Shown: piece after piece, positions 21,545-33,601 of the stretch | Position numbering within the stretch: the stretch's first letter is position 1 | Layout of the letters: each line of letters begins with the position of its first letter | NCBI GenBank assembly: GCA_947184155.2 | Contig: CAMXCT020002643.1 | Span: 1-64,000, forward strand | DNA length: 64,000 bases | Source: Cladocopium goreaui | Taxonomy: Eukaryota > Sar > Dinophyceae > Suessiales > Symbiodiniaceae | Direction of reading: 5' to 3' | Notes under the pieces: model-generated | Databases searched by the model: none | The model's input: the letters and a program-made list of their open reading frames with translations, nothing else | What the model was told of the DNA's origin: nothing | Program-made: the position numbers and the translations under genes

Positions 21545-23215
21545 ATGGCATCGGCACAGCTTGAACACTCAAACCTGGTCCAGCATCAAGTCGGCCTCAT
21601 GGAGCAGTTTCGCGAATTTTGGATGGAAAACCATCTCTGTGACGTTGTGCTGAAGAGCAATGATGGTGCAGAGCACAGTGCCCACGCTGCTGTGCTATCG
21701 GCCGCCAGCACTTTTTTCAAAAAGTTGCTTGGCGGATCCTTTGTGGAAGCAAACCAGGTACAACGGGGACAGCCAGTGGAAATCACTGCTTCTAATGCAG
21801 CTGTATCTGCTTTGCTTGACTATATCTATGGAGGGCAGCCAGAGGTGAATTTAGATGTTGGTCTTGAACTCCTACGACTGGCGGAAGCCTACGGCTTGCC
21901 AAAGTTAGCAGGTGCGATTGAAACAGGTTTCCGTTTGTCACTGGACAGCAATTCTGCCCTGCAGGTCTTACTAGAAGCACCCGGCTTGTATGCTTTCAAG
22001 GCTGCATGTGAAGAGAAGGTTGCTGCAGATTTTGAGGCTTGCAGCCAACACCCAAAGTTTGGGGAGCTGAGTGCCAGTCAGCTGACCCGTATTTTGAAAC
22101 GAGAAGATTTGGGTGTGTCTCGAGAGGAGACGGTGTTGAAGACCATATTTCAGTGGCTCAGAGTCTCTCAGGACAGGAATGGTTTGTTGGGAATGCTGTT
22201 GCAACTGGTGGATTTCCAATCAATTTCAGTTGAGAATTTGCTCCGGCTTGGCCGCATGAAGCAATCCGGTCCAAACGCGGACGAACTACACAGAGAAGTT
22301 GATGAAGCTTTGCGAATTCGGCAACGAAAGAGAACCCAAAGTCCACAGAACTTTCAACCAAAGAGGCGTTGTTTGCGACATTGGACACCAGATTTGGGTG
22401 CCAGCTCCGAAGCTTTGGGACGAGAAGTGCTTCCTAGACCATGTTTCTCCTTGAGATGGCACGAAGGTTCCATTTATGCCATGGACTTCGACGGTAACAT
22501 CCTGTGTTGGAAGCCAGGTGACTCATCTGCACGACGAGTTGTGGGTGAAGGCGCCAGAGTGAATGGAATCAATGGCCTGGAGCGCGGTCCTGAATTTAGC
22601 ATGGCCATTTCGCCAACCGGGGAGATTTTTGTCTCGGATTACGACAACAGGAGGTTGCTTAGTTTTCACAACGGCTCTGGACGGATAGTGCTTGGCGATG
22701 TCAATTGTGGGCGCCTGTTTTGCTCGCAAAGTGGAGTGCTTTATATGCTGGGCAATGGGGAAGTTGTGCAGAAGTTGGTGGGTTCTACACTTCAGACAGT
22801 GATTGGCCGCGAGAGTCTTCCAGCTGACTTCTGCTGGGCCATCGACATGTTTGTCACCAAGGAAGAGGTGATATACCTCTTGGATTATGAGGAGAATCGC
22901 ATTCTGCGCATCAATCCAGCTGAGTCCCTGAAAGCTGTTGTGGTGGGACAAACCGAGCACGACTCAAACCTCCAGAACCTGTTTGTAACTGAAGGCGGGA
23001 CAATCTATGTGTCTGATTGGGCCATTCAGAAGGTGCTGGCCTTCCGTCCAGGGTACACAGGCTCCACTGAAGTCTTGCATTTTCCGGGGACGTGGCACCC
23101 AAACGAAGTTCTGGTTCAGGGCAGGTCGCTGTTTGTGAGCATTGAGGACGATGACCAAGGCGTGAAGGGCATCTATGAATATGTGCTGCCTCCAGAGCTT
23201 AACCTTGAGTAAACA
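21545..23215 (+). CDS. BTB-BACK protein with C-terminal NHL-like beta-propeller
   Basis: An uninterrupted 555-codon frame, the only long intact gene of the window. Residues 31-128 form a BTB/POZ domain (LCDVVLKSNDG, AHAAVLSAASTFFKKLL). Residues about 133-250 fit the BACK domain, including an LTRILKREDL-like helix and a late IFQWL. A basic linker follows (RKRTQSPQNFQPKRR, 261-275), possibly a nuclear signal. Residues about 300-548 contain repeated blades such as SPTGEIFVSDYDNRRLLSF (356-374) and GGTIYVSDWAIQKVLAF, typical of NHL-type six-bladed propellers. BTB-BACK proteins with a C-terminal propeller usually serve as Cul3 ubiquitin-ligase substrate adaptors (family knowledge); the substrate here is unknown. 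Lack of introns beside a ten-exon neighbour suggests a retroposed origin. The first ATG is chosen because it lies just after a good acceptor and directly before the domain. Confidence 0.88.
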
Positions 23216-23447
23216 AAAATTAGAGCGAGCATTCCATGAACTCCTAGGTTAGCCCAAAAAACCATGAAACAAACATGTTTTTCCAGTTCCGTGCCATCTC
23301 TTGGGAGTGCCCCAGATATATTTTGGATTAATTTGGTTTGTTGACCATGTAACTATAGATACAATCACCACAAACTAACATCCACAAACCATCATAAACC
23401 CTATTTGTTTGCTAGTGAACTAAAAAAAAACGTCGTTTGACGCTGCT

Positions 23448-23531
23448 GAGGCAGGCTTCTACATCTTTCCAGTGATGGACAACTTTGGGCTGATGGCCAA
23501 AGCCACTGTGATGCACGGGATTTTCCGAGTT
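23448..23531 (+). CDS. Candidate exon with hydrophobic segment
   Basis: After GAG at about 23450 the plus frame reads AGFYIFPVMDNFGLMAKATV and on to HGIFR, followed by a GTTGGG donor-like site. The composition is coding-like and hydrophobic. Which gene it belongs to is unknown; it lies 240 bases after the BTB stop. Confidence 0.35.
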
Positions 23532-25629
23532 GGGAGTTCCGTCCGAGTTGGGACCCGTTTATTGATATTTACATGGTATTTCAAGAAGAACGTATTCTTC
23601 AAAATGAGCTTTTCGTTGAAATTAGACCATTGTCATGCCATACAATGTATTTACTATTGGAGTCTCCAGTTGTTGAGCCAAGTATTTCGTGACTATGTCG
23701 CCCTAGTAGGGTTGGTGACTCACGGGTGACTAAAAAAGCGTTGCGACATCTAAGTTGCGACGTCACAAAGTAAATGATGGTGAATGTAAGGGTAACTATA
23801 TATATATATCTCAAAATGACATAAGATGACTTTTATTTTTGTATGTGTTGTTTTTTTCATGTATCTAGAAACCTTCACCAGTTCTTGAGGACACTATGAT
23901 TCATAAGGGTTTGAGTAACCCACCATTCATGGAAAAGTGTCCTAGGAATACTGTAGGTTTTTCGCACGCAATTTTTCTGGAGAGTAATGCCGAGACTGAC
24001 CCAGGATCATCCGTGGCTTGTTTCTTTTGTGGATCTTTCAAGGACGTTTGACCTAGGGCCATAGCAGGGGTTGCGAGGATGCCCTTTTTAAGACTCTGTT
24101 TGGCTTTACAATCATTTGACCAATCTTTTGGCGGATTGGCCACGCATTTTCAGGCCAAAGCACCAGATATACTGGTGCTTTCGCTCCTTTAACGATGTTC
24201 AACCATAGTAACCATAGCCCAGATGCCCCCTTTTGTGCTGGAAGAGTTACTGCCCCATTTGCCCTAAAAATTGCCCAGTTTTGTAGGTAAATATACCAGC
24301 ACCATGGAGCATCTAGGGGATGATCCCCCCAGGGGATCGCCAGGTGGAGACTTGGCCCAGGGTCTTGTCCTACTTTCTAGGCGCGCCAGGGCATGGTTTT
24401 TCGGGTACGCCTGGCGATATTTACTGGGCATGTATAATCAATTGAATGATACTTCATGTAGATGCACAACTACATATTATATATATATATAATTATATAT
24501 ATGAATGATTTGTGTTGGTCTGAAAATGGTTCGTATACCCTTCAAATGCGGAATTTATATGGAGAAACCATATGTGTCTTTGAAACTTAGATGTTTTGGG
24601 AGGTCGCCTATTTTCTGACAAACCCATTTGACCAAGTGCTTGCATTTTTTCTGGGCAGGCTGGGCAGGTATTGTTGTACATTCACAGATGAGAACCCCAA
24701 AAAGGCCAAAGAGGAGAAAAACCCAAAGCAAAGGACCTGAAGAATCGTTCAGATGACCTACATGGTTTTCTTGAAAGCCTGTGAGCCAGGGGTTTCCCTC
24801 AGGATGCACTAAGTCACTGAATATGGATGATGGTTTCAAGATGTCATTCCAGGAGTCATTCCACTCGGACAGGCTTAGCTTTATGCCACTGTTGTTGAAT
24901 GCCACTGTAGTTGAATCCCCACCAGATATCTAGATGCTGCTTTCAAATAGTTTCTGCATTCCGAACTCAAAGTTTTCCCATCCGTTTTGTTTTTCGATCT
25001 GGAAAGCAAATTCAGGTAGTACCCAGTACACGTAAAAGATATATACTTCAACCCATCACTTGGGTAGAACGAGTGCAATTGGTTCATATTGGTTGATGTT
25101 CGTAGGCTGGTACTATGATAATTGGTTCATTTCAATATTGGTTCGTATTGGTTCATCAACCATTATTCATATTTAAGCAGGTATTATGTTCCGTCCCTAT
25201 TCGATAATTCAAATTGACGGTTCTTAACATTGCTTGAAACCTTGAAACCATCGGTTTTTCTCAGCTTTTCCACTGTCCCATGTGATGATATTCCCCTATC
25301 ACGGATGCTCAATGAACCGTCAAAGATAGGCAACAAATCAACATAAAAAGGGCAATAATAATTGAATATAGCCTATAGCCTATAGCTATTGTTATCGTAC
25401 CCAACATATCGGTGATCAGATACTATGATATAGATGTTATAAGGATATAATTATATACCTGATAGACTGATAGATCACCTGATTGAAACGATGATATGAT
25501 GATATAATGATAATGGTCAGTGTCCGGATTTGTTTGGATATAATTTGATATAATGATATACCTAATAGGATCATATCCTGACATTGATATCCTCAAAAAC
25601 CATCAACACAAAACGGGCCGCTGCTGCAG

Positions 25630-25716
25630 GTGTGGTCTCCTTGCTTTCGGGCACCTTTCTGCTGATCTTTGACGTGGTCCTTTCCGTGCATCTCGCTGGG
25701 AACCGGATCAGAAGTG
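25630..25716 (+). CDS. Candidate exon encoding one membrane helix
   Basis: Acceptor GCTGCTGCAG ends at 25629 and a GTTAGG donor starts at 25717. In phase 1 the exon reads VVSLLSGTFLLIFDVVLSVH followed by LAGNRIRS, a clear transmembrane helix followed by a basic stretch. GC content rises sharply within these borders. It resembles the short membrane exons of the ten-exon gene upstream but cannot be joined to it, since that gene has a stop at 19196. Confidence 0.5.
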
Positions 25717-25739
25717 GTTAGGAACTGGGGGTTATAACT

Positions 25740-25835
25740 TACCCTCTGGTAAACTAACATAGCTATGGAAAATTACCATTCTTAATAGGTAGCTCAACTA
25801 TAAATAGGCCAATTTCCAGTTTCCATATAACTTAC
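25740..25835. mobile_element. CCCTCTGG element, right end degenerate
   Basis: The left end TACCCTCTGGTAAACTAACA is intact. The right arm is lost after AAATAGGCCAATTTCCA. A further arm fragment lies at 25880-25915. Confidence 0.65.
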
Positions 25836-25931
25836 TTATAACTGGTTGTAACTGGGGTATAATATATGGTTATTGGTAAACGATTACATAACTATGGAAA
25901 ATCACCATAACTATCATATATATATATATAA

Positions 25932-26047
25932 CTGGTTGATTGAAGTTGGTGGTTTGGAACCATGGAATTTTATGACTTTCCATATATTGGGAATAATAAT
26001 CCCAACTGACTTTCATATTTTTCAGAGGTGTTGAAACCACCAACCAG
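25932..26047. mobile_element. TGGTTGGTGG element
   Basis: GTTGGTGGTTTGGAACCATG, CCATATATTGGGAATAATAA and GTTGAAACCACCAACCAG are all present. Confidence 0.8.
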
Positions 26048-26079
26048 ATAACATCTTTTAAACCATCTAGAAATGGGAT

Positions 26080-26217
26080 AATGTCAACCCTGGATTAATA
26101 AACCCCGAACGGCTGTTTAATTGGGAAGGTACCATAAAGAAAAGTATCAAATTATGACTGTTGGGGGAATACCGCCCTAATTAATAAACCATGGTTTATT
26201 AATCTGGGGTTGACATT
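26080..26217. mobile_element. Palindromic element with 25-bp inverted ends
   Basis: AATGTCAACCCTGGATTAAT at the left is matched by ATTAATCTGGGGTTGACATT at the right with one mismatch, around a short unrelated core. It directly follows the preceding repeat. Confidence 0.7.
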
Positions 26218-28680
26218 AACCCCTCTATAAATGGGGACTTACTCACTAAGGTTTTTATCATGTACTTAACACTTACAAAAAAGGGGAGAATCCTCCAAGT
26301 ACCAAAATTCTGGTTTACCCAATTTAGTCCCCGTGGGGGATGCACAGCACGCTGGTTAGTTGAGCAAACCCTATGTGTTGCGCTTGATGTTGAATGATGA
26401 GAAATTATCCATGTTGATGATGGGTGATATTGAAGCGTAGATTCCCAAATGCCCATTGCGGGTCGATAAATAGAGGGGTCTCCGGTATCGGATAGACCAG
26501 GGTTCCTGGTATGCCAAGTGACCGAAGATGTGGACCCAACTCTACATCCAAACGTTTGGGACTCTTCTGACATCAAACTGAGCTCATGCGTCACTGATTT
26601 TCAGAAGATCAGTGACTAGCTTAGTTACAGAAGATAACTCAAGGCTGCAGAAGTATCATTTTCTATTGGCTTGTTGGGTGGCTCTTGTTGGTGGGCATCA
26701 GCATGTCAGCACGTTTCACAAATTGGTTTCCATGATTTGAGTGTGGGTAAACCATGGTCCCAGCAGCGGCTAGATTCATGTGATTCTTACCAAATCTTAT
26801 CGCCGACGAAGCTCCTGAGGTATGTTCGGCAAGCGATGTACGGAAAGGTTGAGCAGACCGAGTCGGCATCGTGAGGGAAGACGCGAACACGTTGGGAAGG
26901 GGTCGAGCTTGACATTTGCATTGCAGCGAAATCAAGGGGGCAAGAGGTTCAAGAGATCACATCAGGGAGATTGTTCCTAAAAAATCCAAAAAGTGATGTC
27001 ATAGCTATCAAAATAGGACCCCCAGCATAACAAACGGGGGGTTAATGTTTAAAAAAAAACATAGAAATCATGGATAAAAACCCACAAAAATCCTGCGTTA
27101 ACATTAGAACAGTAGAAGTATTATTCTGGGTGTGTTGCAAGTCCAATTTTCACTGTTTGAGTACTGCAAAGATGTAGAAAAAGCTGGCCGAAATAGGGAG
27201 CTCCACCCAATTCACAACTGCCAATGTTTCACTTTATAGAACGAAAAACGACCATTGCTTGAGAAGCGGCTGACAGGTCCCGGATTGGGCAACCAAACGT
27301 GGATTCATTGGGTTTCGTTGGCTGAAAATGGATGTGTCTGAAAAATGTATATATCATGATATATCATGATGATATCCAAAAATTGCGTCCCTTTTACAGG
27401 GAAAACATGGAAAAATGATGGAAAATGATGATTAGCCCGTGGATTTTAGGGGGAAACTATTTTTAGGAAGGTCATCGTGGCGTCCTCTGCTGGGAAATCC
27501 ACGAAGTAAATCTTAACATATCTCAACTAAATAGTGCCCCCCCCAGTTACAAGTTGATTTATAATCCCCTTTAGCATCCTTTAACTATACAAAAAAAATG
27601 TTCCCCTAATCAACCAACTAGTTATTGGACTTATTTGCACCAACTTAGCCAATGATTAGGGGCCCCATCCTGTAACTAAATGGAGGTGTTTTTCAAGGAC
27701 AATCATCGAACTATGTCTGGTATGTTGTCCGTTACCATGATTACCAGACGCTAGAACTATCTGAGAACTCCGGATGTCCTGTTCAAAGTACTGGAATGAA
27801 TTTCAACCCATTCCCCCACATGGTTGATAGTTGAGGAAGGTTTATTATGACCATGTGTGGGCTAATGTTGTATCCATTTATATCATTCTATATCCCATTT
27901 TTGTATATATTTTTGTGACTTGTTGGTCGCAAGCTGTTGTTGGCTGTTTGACCCGGCTGCCGGTTTTTTCACAGGTCATCTTTATGGGAAATCCACCAGA
28001 AACATACATTTTGATTGTTAGAGTGGGATGAATCCTTCTGAAAAAAAAAAAAGCAAAGTGGTTGCGGAAAAACATGGATAGCAAGCCACAGTCCCTTAGC
28101 TCACTTAAGCTGGGTTGGCTATGGGATTCCAGGAAATCTGTTCTGTTTTAGCATCGTTTCTAGGGGTTTTCTGTGGGTTTTCTATCCCAGCGGGCTCTTT
28201 TCCACCCAAACGGCCCAGACCGCGTCAGTCTTTGAGTCACTGGGAAGTCTTCCAACCCTGCCAAAACCCAACGGTAATATTGAACTGGCTGGAAATAGTC
28301 ATTAAGTCATTCTAATATAAAGGGAACAACAGTGACTAGAATCATGGAACATAGTGGAAACGAGAGCCATCTGTGTGTTCTTCTTATTTACTGAATCAAG
28401 AGAACAAATATATAAGGATCGAGCAAATGTACAGTGATACAGCTATGGGTTTAAACCTCTGATACCATCTGAATGGGAGGACATCCAGAAGAACCCATAT
28501 CCATCATGTGTATTTTACATCGCTAATAGCATCGCTTTTGATCCATCCATATCCATATCCCAATCCATATCCATCCATATTCCATCCAGATCCATCCAAA
28601 AATCCATATCTCAGAATATCTCAGAATATCCCGTAGCATTTACCTTTACTAGAAAACAGCACAAAAATACAGTCACCCCA
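26218..28680. other. Long spacer, no gene supported
   Basis: Open stretches around 26199-26935 on both strands lack recognisable domains. A repeat of the GTGTCTGAAAAATG type lies near 27320-27430. GATCCATCCATATCCATATCC arrays occur near 28540-28600. No RNA gene is seen. Confidence 0.35.
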
Positions 28681-28701
28681 CATCCGCATCCTCCAATAGC
28701 C

Positions 28702-30544
28702 ATGGCTACGGATTCCCATTCCCAGAGCCATGGTGGCTCCGGTTCGCGGCGAAGTGAACCTTTGGTGCCCTTGGAGATGGAACGCACAGGTCCTGGAAAT
28801 TTCACCATCAACGATCCGGGAGTTTTGAATGGGATGTTCGATTTTTTGGGGATTTTGTTGTGGGTGAATGGGATAGAATATGGGATTTATTTTTTTTAGG
28901 ATTTCATGAGATTTTTCAGATTTAGTGGAATTTATAATGGGGATATCCAGATGGATGAAGGTTAAATGGGTTTTAAAAATATCGGAAAAAGTTGGTACAA
29001 ATTAGCACATGGTCATTTTCAAGTTAGAAGATGAGGGGTATACTTATCTAAACAAAATGCAAGATGACTTATGTCAACATGAAGAATGGGAATATTGCCC
29101 GCGAAGTATATAAATGAAAAGGTGTGGATCCTTAAAAGACTGTAATACTGCATTATAAAATCATATTATTAATTGATGGGGCCGCTTTTGAGTGGAAACT
29201 TGAGAAGTATGTTTATCCACAAGAACAGCTAGTGGTGATGCATCCTGGATGTGTTATTTTCCGAAACGAGATGATGATACCACAGACAGAGGGGTTCATA
29301 TTCTGATGTAAGACAACCTGCCTGCCGTTGCGGAACATGGATGACTGTCCATGGTGAGGATTCCCAGTCTTTTTTAGGTCAAGCAAGCTGGGAAATCACC
29401 CATTTCCAACCAATGCATCCTGCGGTAAAGGGCCAAGCTGTGCAAACGTGTAGAATCGTGTCCGAAAATTCCTGCGTTCAGCGGAAGTTCAGCAACACAA
29501 CCTCATGCAGTTTGTTTGTAACACGTAACTCTTGCAGGTGAAAACCTAAATATATATATATATATATACGTTATATATATATGTTTCTAAATTGCATTTT
29601 TGGCAGGTGAAAATCCCATGGTGCTGATTGGAACCCATTGCTTTAGAGGCAGCCGGCGCAGCAGTGTCAAAGCGACGCTGACGGACATGGCTCAGAGAAA
29701 CTTGGAATCCGCAGCCAAGGCTGGGAGGCTGGGAGGCTGGGACTGAAGCACCCAAGAAAAAAGAGGGACCCTCTGGTGATTTTCCCATTAAATGGCCATA
29801 GAAATAGTGGATTTATAGTGGATTTAATGGGATTTATAGTGGATTTAATGGGATATGAATGGGATATACCCTCTGGTAATTTGTTACATAGCTATTGAAA
29901 ATGGCCATAGAAAATTACCAGAGGGGATGTTTGCCAAGAAAAATGGGACAGAACTTTGACTTGACCAGCAGAATTCTGGGCTTTCTGGACCGACCGGATG
30001 GAAATAGCAACTACATTTTTTGGCCAATTGGATGGGTTTTTCTACTAATCAGCTGAAAAATGCCATGTTGTTCTGCGGTCTCTAAGATTGGCCATGGAGG
30101 GGTGTCCGGAAATGGCCCTGCCAGGGAGCCAGGTTTGGGGAAGACATGGGAAGACATTTTTTGGGCATGATCCCCAACCGCCAACCAGTAGATGCAAAAA
30201 TCCCCTATTTGACATCATTTGCAGATCATGTTCCTTTCAGACATGGGGGAAAATGCTGAAACATTCTTGCTTGTGCCCATTGTTCTTGATTAAGAACCTG
30301 ATTTTCTGCGATTTTTCAGCTATGTTTTCGTGGGAGATAGGCTATTACTCTTTGATAACTCTATCCCCATGTTTTAGTGCTGGTTCCATCATTTGTCCAT
30401 CCCAGCATCCCATGGCATCCCGTTGTGGGCGATCCCGTTGGGCGACCAGGCGCTGGAGGCCAAGAAGCATTGGGCCGTGCAGCAAAAACTGGCGGACTCG
30501 GAACGGTTTCATACCACGGCGTCGTGGCAGAAGGGCGGCGAAAG
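28702..30544 (+). CDS. 5' part of a second multi-exon gene, same style as the 9.9-19.2 kb gene
   Basis: Three exons chain in phase: 28702-28789 (start ATG just after an AATAG acceptor; donor GTCCTG), 29607-29719 (acceptor TTTTTGGCAG; donor GC) and 30450-30544 (acceptor GCGACCAG; donor GTCGAG). The first encodes a polar Ser/His/Gly-rich leader ending EPLVPLEMERT, the second ends MAQRNLESAAK, and the third is ALEAKKHWAVQQKLADSE plus a short Trp/Gly/Lys tail. The Ala/Lys/Gln helical character resembles exons 2-6 of the ten-exon gene, so the two may be paralogues (inference). Downstream exons were not joined with confidence; membrane-type exon candidates follow at 34996 and beyond. Confidence 0.42.
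29537..29582. repeat. TA microsatellite
   Basis: TATATATATATATATA with one ACG interruption, inside the inferred intron before the exon at 29607. Confidence 0.8.
29767..29926. mobile_element. Two overlapping CCCTCTGG elements with a TTTATAGTGGATTTAATGGG repeat
   Basis: One left end (ACCCTCTGGTGATTTTCCCA) lies at 29768 and another (TACCCTCTGGTAATTTGTTA) at 29867, with a right end AATTACCAGAGGGG at 29926. Between them a 20-bp unit (GGATTTATAGTGGATTTAAT) is duplicated. Confidence 0.7.
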
Positions 30545-30849
30545 GTCGAGTGGTCAGGGGGGCTTTGCGGTAGATATGTCTGAGATAAACAGAAAGTCAG
30601 ACAGCAAAGATGGTGATTTGATGTGATTTGATGAATGAAAAGTGGAATCTAGATCGTAGAAACAGGCATTGAGCCAATCTGGGGATCAAGCCAAGATTGA
30701 ACCCATATTTGACCAACAAAAAAACAACACTTTAGCATGGCAAAATGGGCATTGGCATTTGTGATCTCTCTGGGATTGCAGCCTGATGTTCCCCATCATG
30801 TCGTAAACCTGTTTTTTTCTATCTTGTTTGGGGATTGCATGAGATTTTC

Positions 30850-31765
30850 GCACCATATATATATAGTAAATTATAATATGATATATATACATATATATAT
30901 ACATATATATTTGTATGTGCATACATATATACATATATATATATAGTAAATTATAATATGATGTATATATATATAATTGTATGTGCATACATATATACAT
31001 ATATATATATAGTAAATTATAATATGATATGCATATATATATATATATTTGTATGTGCATACATATATACATATATATATAGTAAATTATAATATGATAT
31101 ATACATATATATATGTATGTGCATACATATTTACATATATATATATAGTAAATTATAATATGATATATACATATATATATATATATTTGTATGTGCATAC
31201 ATATATACATATATATATAGTAAATTATAATATGATATATACATATATATATGTATGTGCATAGATATATACATATATATATAGTAAATTATAATATGAT
31301 ATATACATATATATATATGTATTTGTATGTGCATACATATATACATATATATATAGTAAATTATAATATGATATATACATATATATATGTATGTGCATAC
31401 ATATGTACATATATATAGTAGATTATAATATGATATGTACATATATATATATGTATGTGCATACATATATACATATATATATAGTAAATTATAATATGAT
31501 ATATACATATATATATATATGTATGTGCATACATATATACATATATATATAGTAAATTATAATATGATATATACATATATATATATGTATGTGCATACAT
31601 ATATACATATATATATAGTAAATTATAATATGATATGTACATATATATATATATATATATGTATGTGCATACATATATACATATATATATAGTAAATTAT
31701 AATATGATATATACATATATATATATATATATGTATTTGTATGTGCATATATATATATAGTATTA
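30850..31765. repeat. TA-rich minisatellite, about 13 copies of 65-80 bp
   Basis: Each unit contains AGTAAATTATAATATGATAT followed by ATACATATATATATGTATGT and GCATACATATATACATATAT. Unit length varies through the TA runs. All six frames have long open stretches (Tyr/Ile/His) that are not genes. Confidence 0.92.
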
Positions 31766-31940
31766 ATACTGATAAAATGGAAGAGCCAAGGATCCAATGA
31801 AGTTCCACGGGTTCCCGGGCTCAGGCTGCTTATCCCCTGCGCTATCTCTGGCACCGTCCGCGGCTTTGTCTTGATCCAGCGGAACGAGAGGACCATCAGG
31901 TGCGGTGGCGGTCGAGGTTTTTTTCCCTGTGAAAATGACA

Positions 31941-32048
31941 TACCCTCTGGTAAACATACAAAAAACTATGGAAAATCACCATGTTTAATGGGTAAATCCA
32001 CTATTTCTATGGCCATTTTCAATAGCTATGTTAAATTACCAGAGGGTA
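31941..32048. mobile_element. CCCTCTGG element
   Basis: TACCCTCTGGTAAACATACA ... TGTTAAATTACCAGAGGGTA, 108 bp, complete. Confidence 0.87.
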
Positions 32049-32159
32049 AAATGGGAGGCCGTACACCATTTTATATGGGTTTACATGGGTTTTTGTTTGA
32101 AAATGGGTAGGTTAGGGAACCTATGGATCTGGCCGGTTCTTTTCTGAAGTGGGACTGGG

Positions 32160-32215
32160 GTATGATTTGGGGGTTTAAGTACCTTCACAGGAGGTGTTTG
32201 GATCCATATATATAT
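32160..32215. repeat. Partial GGATCCATAGGG-type repeat
   Basis: GATTTGGGGGTTTAAGTACC and AGGAGGTGTTTGGATCCATA match, in reverse complement, one arm of the inverted repeat at 39818-39909. Confidence 0.55.
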
Positions 32216-32500
32216 ATACAGTTATTCTTCCTGGTGATTGGGGATTGTTATGCTCTCCACTTGGAAACTCAATGCGCTAGTCGCTGTGTGCTGCGTCCAG
32301 GTGGTGTAACGAAATATACTTGGGAAATTCATGGAGTATTCATTTTTATCCCATCCTCCGTTCATATTAAACGCCATCATTCTATGGTCCCCTTTGGGTG
32401 TGTAAATCCCCTACTTTTTGCCATGGTTTCTGGGGCATGTTTTTCATATTAGGGGAAATGGATTGGTTCAAGTGACGGTTGGTTCCATTTGTTTGATATT

Positions 32501-32604
32501 TACCCTCTGGTAATTTAACATAGCTATTGAAAATGGCCATTTATAGTGGATTTACCCATTAAACATGGTGATTTTCCATAGCTATGTTAGTTTACCAGAG
32601 GGTA
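32501..32604. mobile_element. CCCTCTGG element, well preserved
   Basis: TACCCTCTGGTAATTTAACA and GTTAGTTTACCAGAGGGTA bound a 104-bp near-palindrome with ATAGCTATTGAAAATGGCCA inside. Confidence 0.88.
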
Positions 32605-33282
32605 CCCAAACTGGCTGATGTGTTTGTTCTTATATATTGATAGGGAAAAGATGATTCAAGCACAAAAATGTGGGCTGAGTTCTTCCAAAACTGAACAATA
32701 GCACAAATTTGGAGACAAGCTTTCCTGTAGATGTTCCCTCAACCAACCTGATGATATTCATATATATATATATCCGGTATTTTCCAGTGATGTGCAACCC
32801 GAATATGCGAAATTAATCCAAGCAACAGAAGCGACTGCATAAAGAAGGCGACACGATGGCGCCAAGTTTGACCTATGCCAATAGCATGTACAGAGTCCAG
32901 AAGCGTTAATACCTTCATGCAACCTCTTCATGCAAACTTAGGGTCCGGAATGAGTCCCACACATTGTTGATTTTTCTGGGTCGTTGCCCTATGTACACAG
33001 TACACACTAAGATGGGAGTTTCCATTCAAAGGGTATGGGGCAACATGTCATCATGTGGTGCAGTTATATAGATGGTTTCAATACTCAAACAAACCCAAAT
33101 CTACGTAGTTGTTTTCTCAGGCCCATGTGTGTTGGAGTTTTTCAAAATGTGTTGTTGAAGAATCCCAGGCCCATCCCCTCGTTGGAAACGCTACAGTCAC
33201 TGTATCTTGCCCCAGTCTGTCGGGGATTTCATGGTAGATTCAGATTCCTGGCGTCCTGTCCAGCGGGGTCACAGCAGGAGAA

Positions 33283-33460
33283 CAGCGAGATTCATGATAT
33301 TCATGAGATTCATGAGCACCTTGGCACAGACAAAAGGGACTTCCGCCGGAAAACTGTGGGTCCTTGACGAAAAAACGGGGGGCGACGCCGGGCGTGGGTT
33401 TTCTTCCAAAGCCGCTTTTCCCAACGCAGCCTCGAAACAGTTCCATCCTCGAAACCTGGC
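33283..33460 (+). other. Possible coding segment, unassigned
   Basis: Two plus frames stay open over a GC-rich stretch. One is rich in His, Glu and Asp (ENSEIHDIHEIHEHL), the other in Ala, Gly and Lys. An acceptor-like CACAGCAG precedes it. I cannot decide which frame, if any, is real. Confidence 0.25.
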
Positions 33461-33510
33461 CATCTTCAAGTTCCATCCTGGCAGATATGGGGTGTCTTGT
33501 AAAAGACAAT

Positions 33511-33601
33511 TACCCTCTGGTAAACTAACATAGCTATAGAAAAATCCACTATAAATGGTTTTCAATAGCTATGTTAAATTTCCAGAGGGATCCAGAGGGT
33601 A
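33511..33601. mobile_element. CCCTCTGG element, shortened
   Basis: TACCCTCTGGTAAACTAACA ... TTTCCAGAGGGATCCAGAGG, with the terminal CCAGAGGG duplicated at the right end. Confidence 0.8.

Noticed and set aside
30686..31941. Several 120-174-codon minus-strand frames
   Set aside because: They are the TA-rich minisatellite read in different phases.
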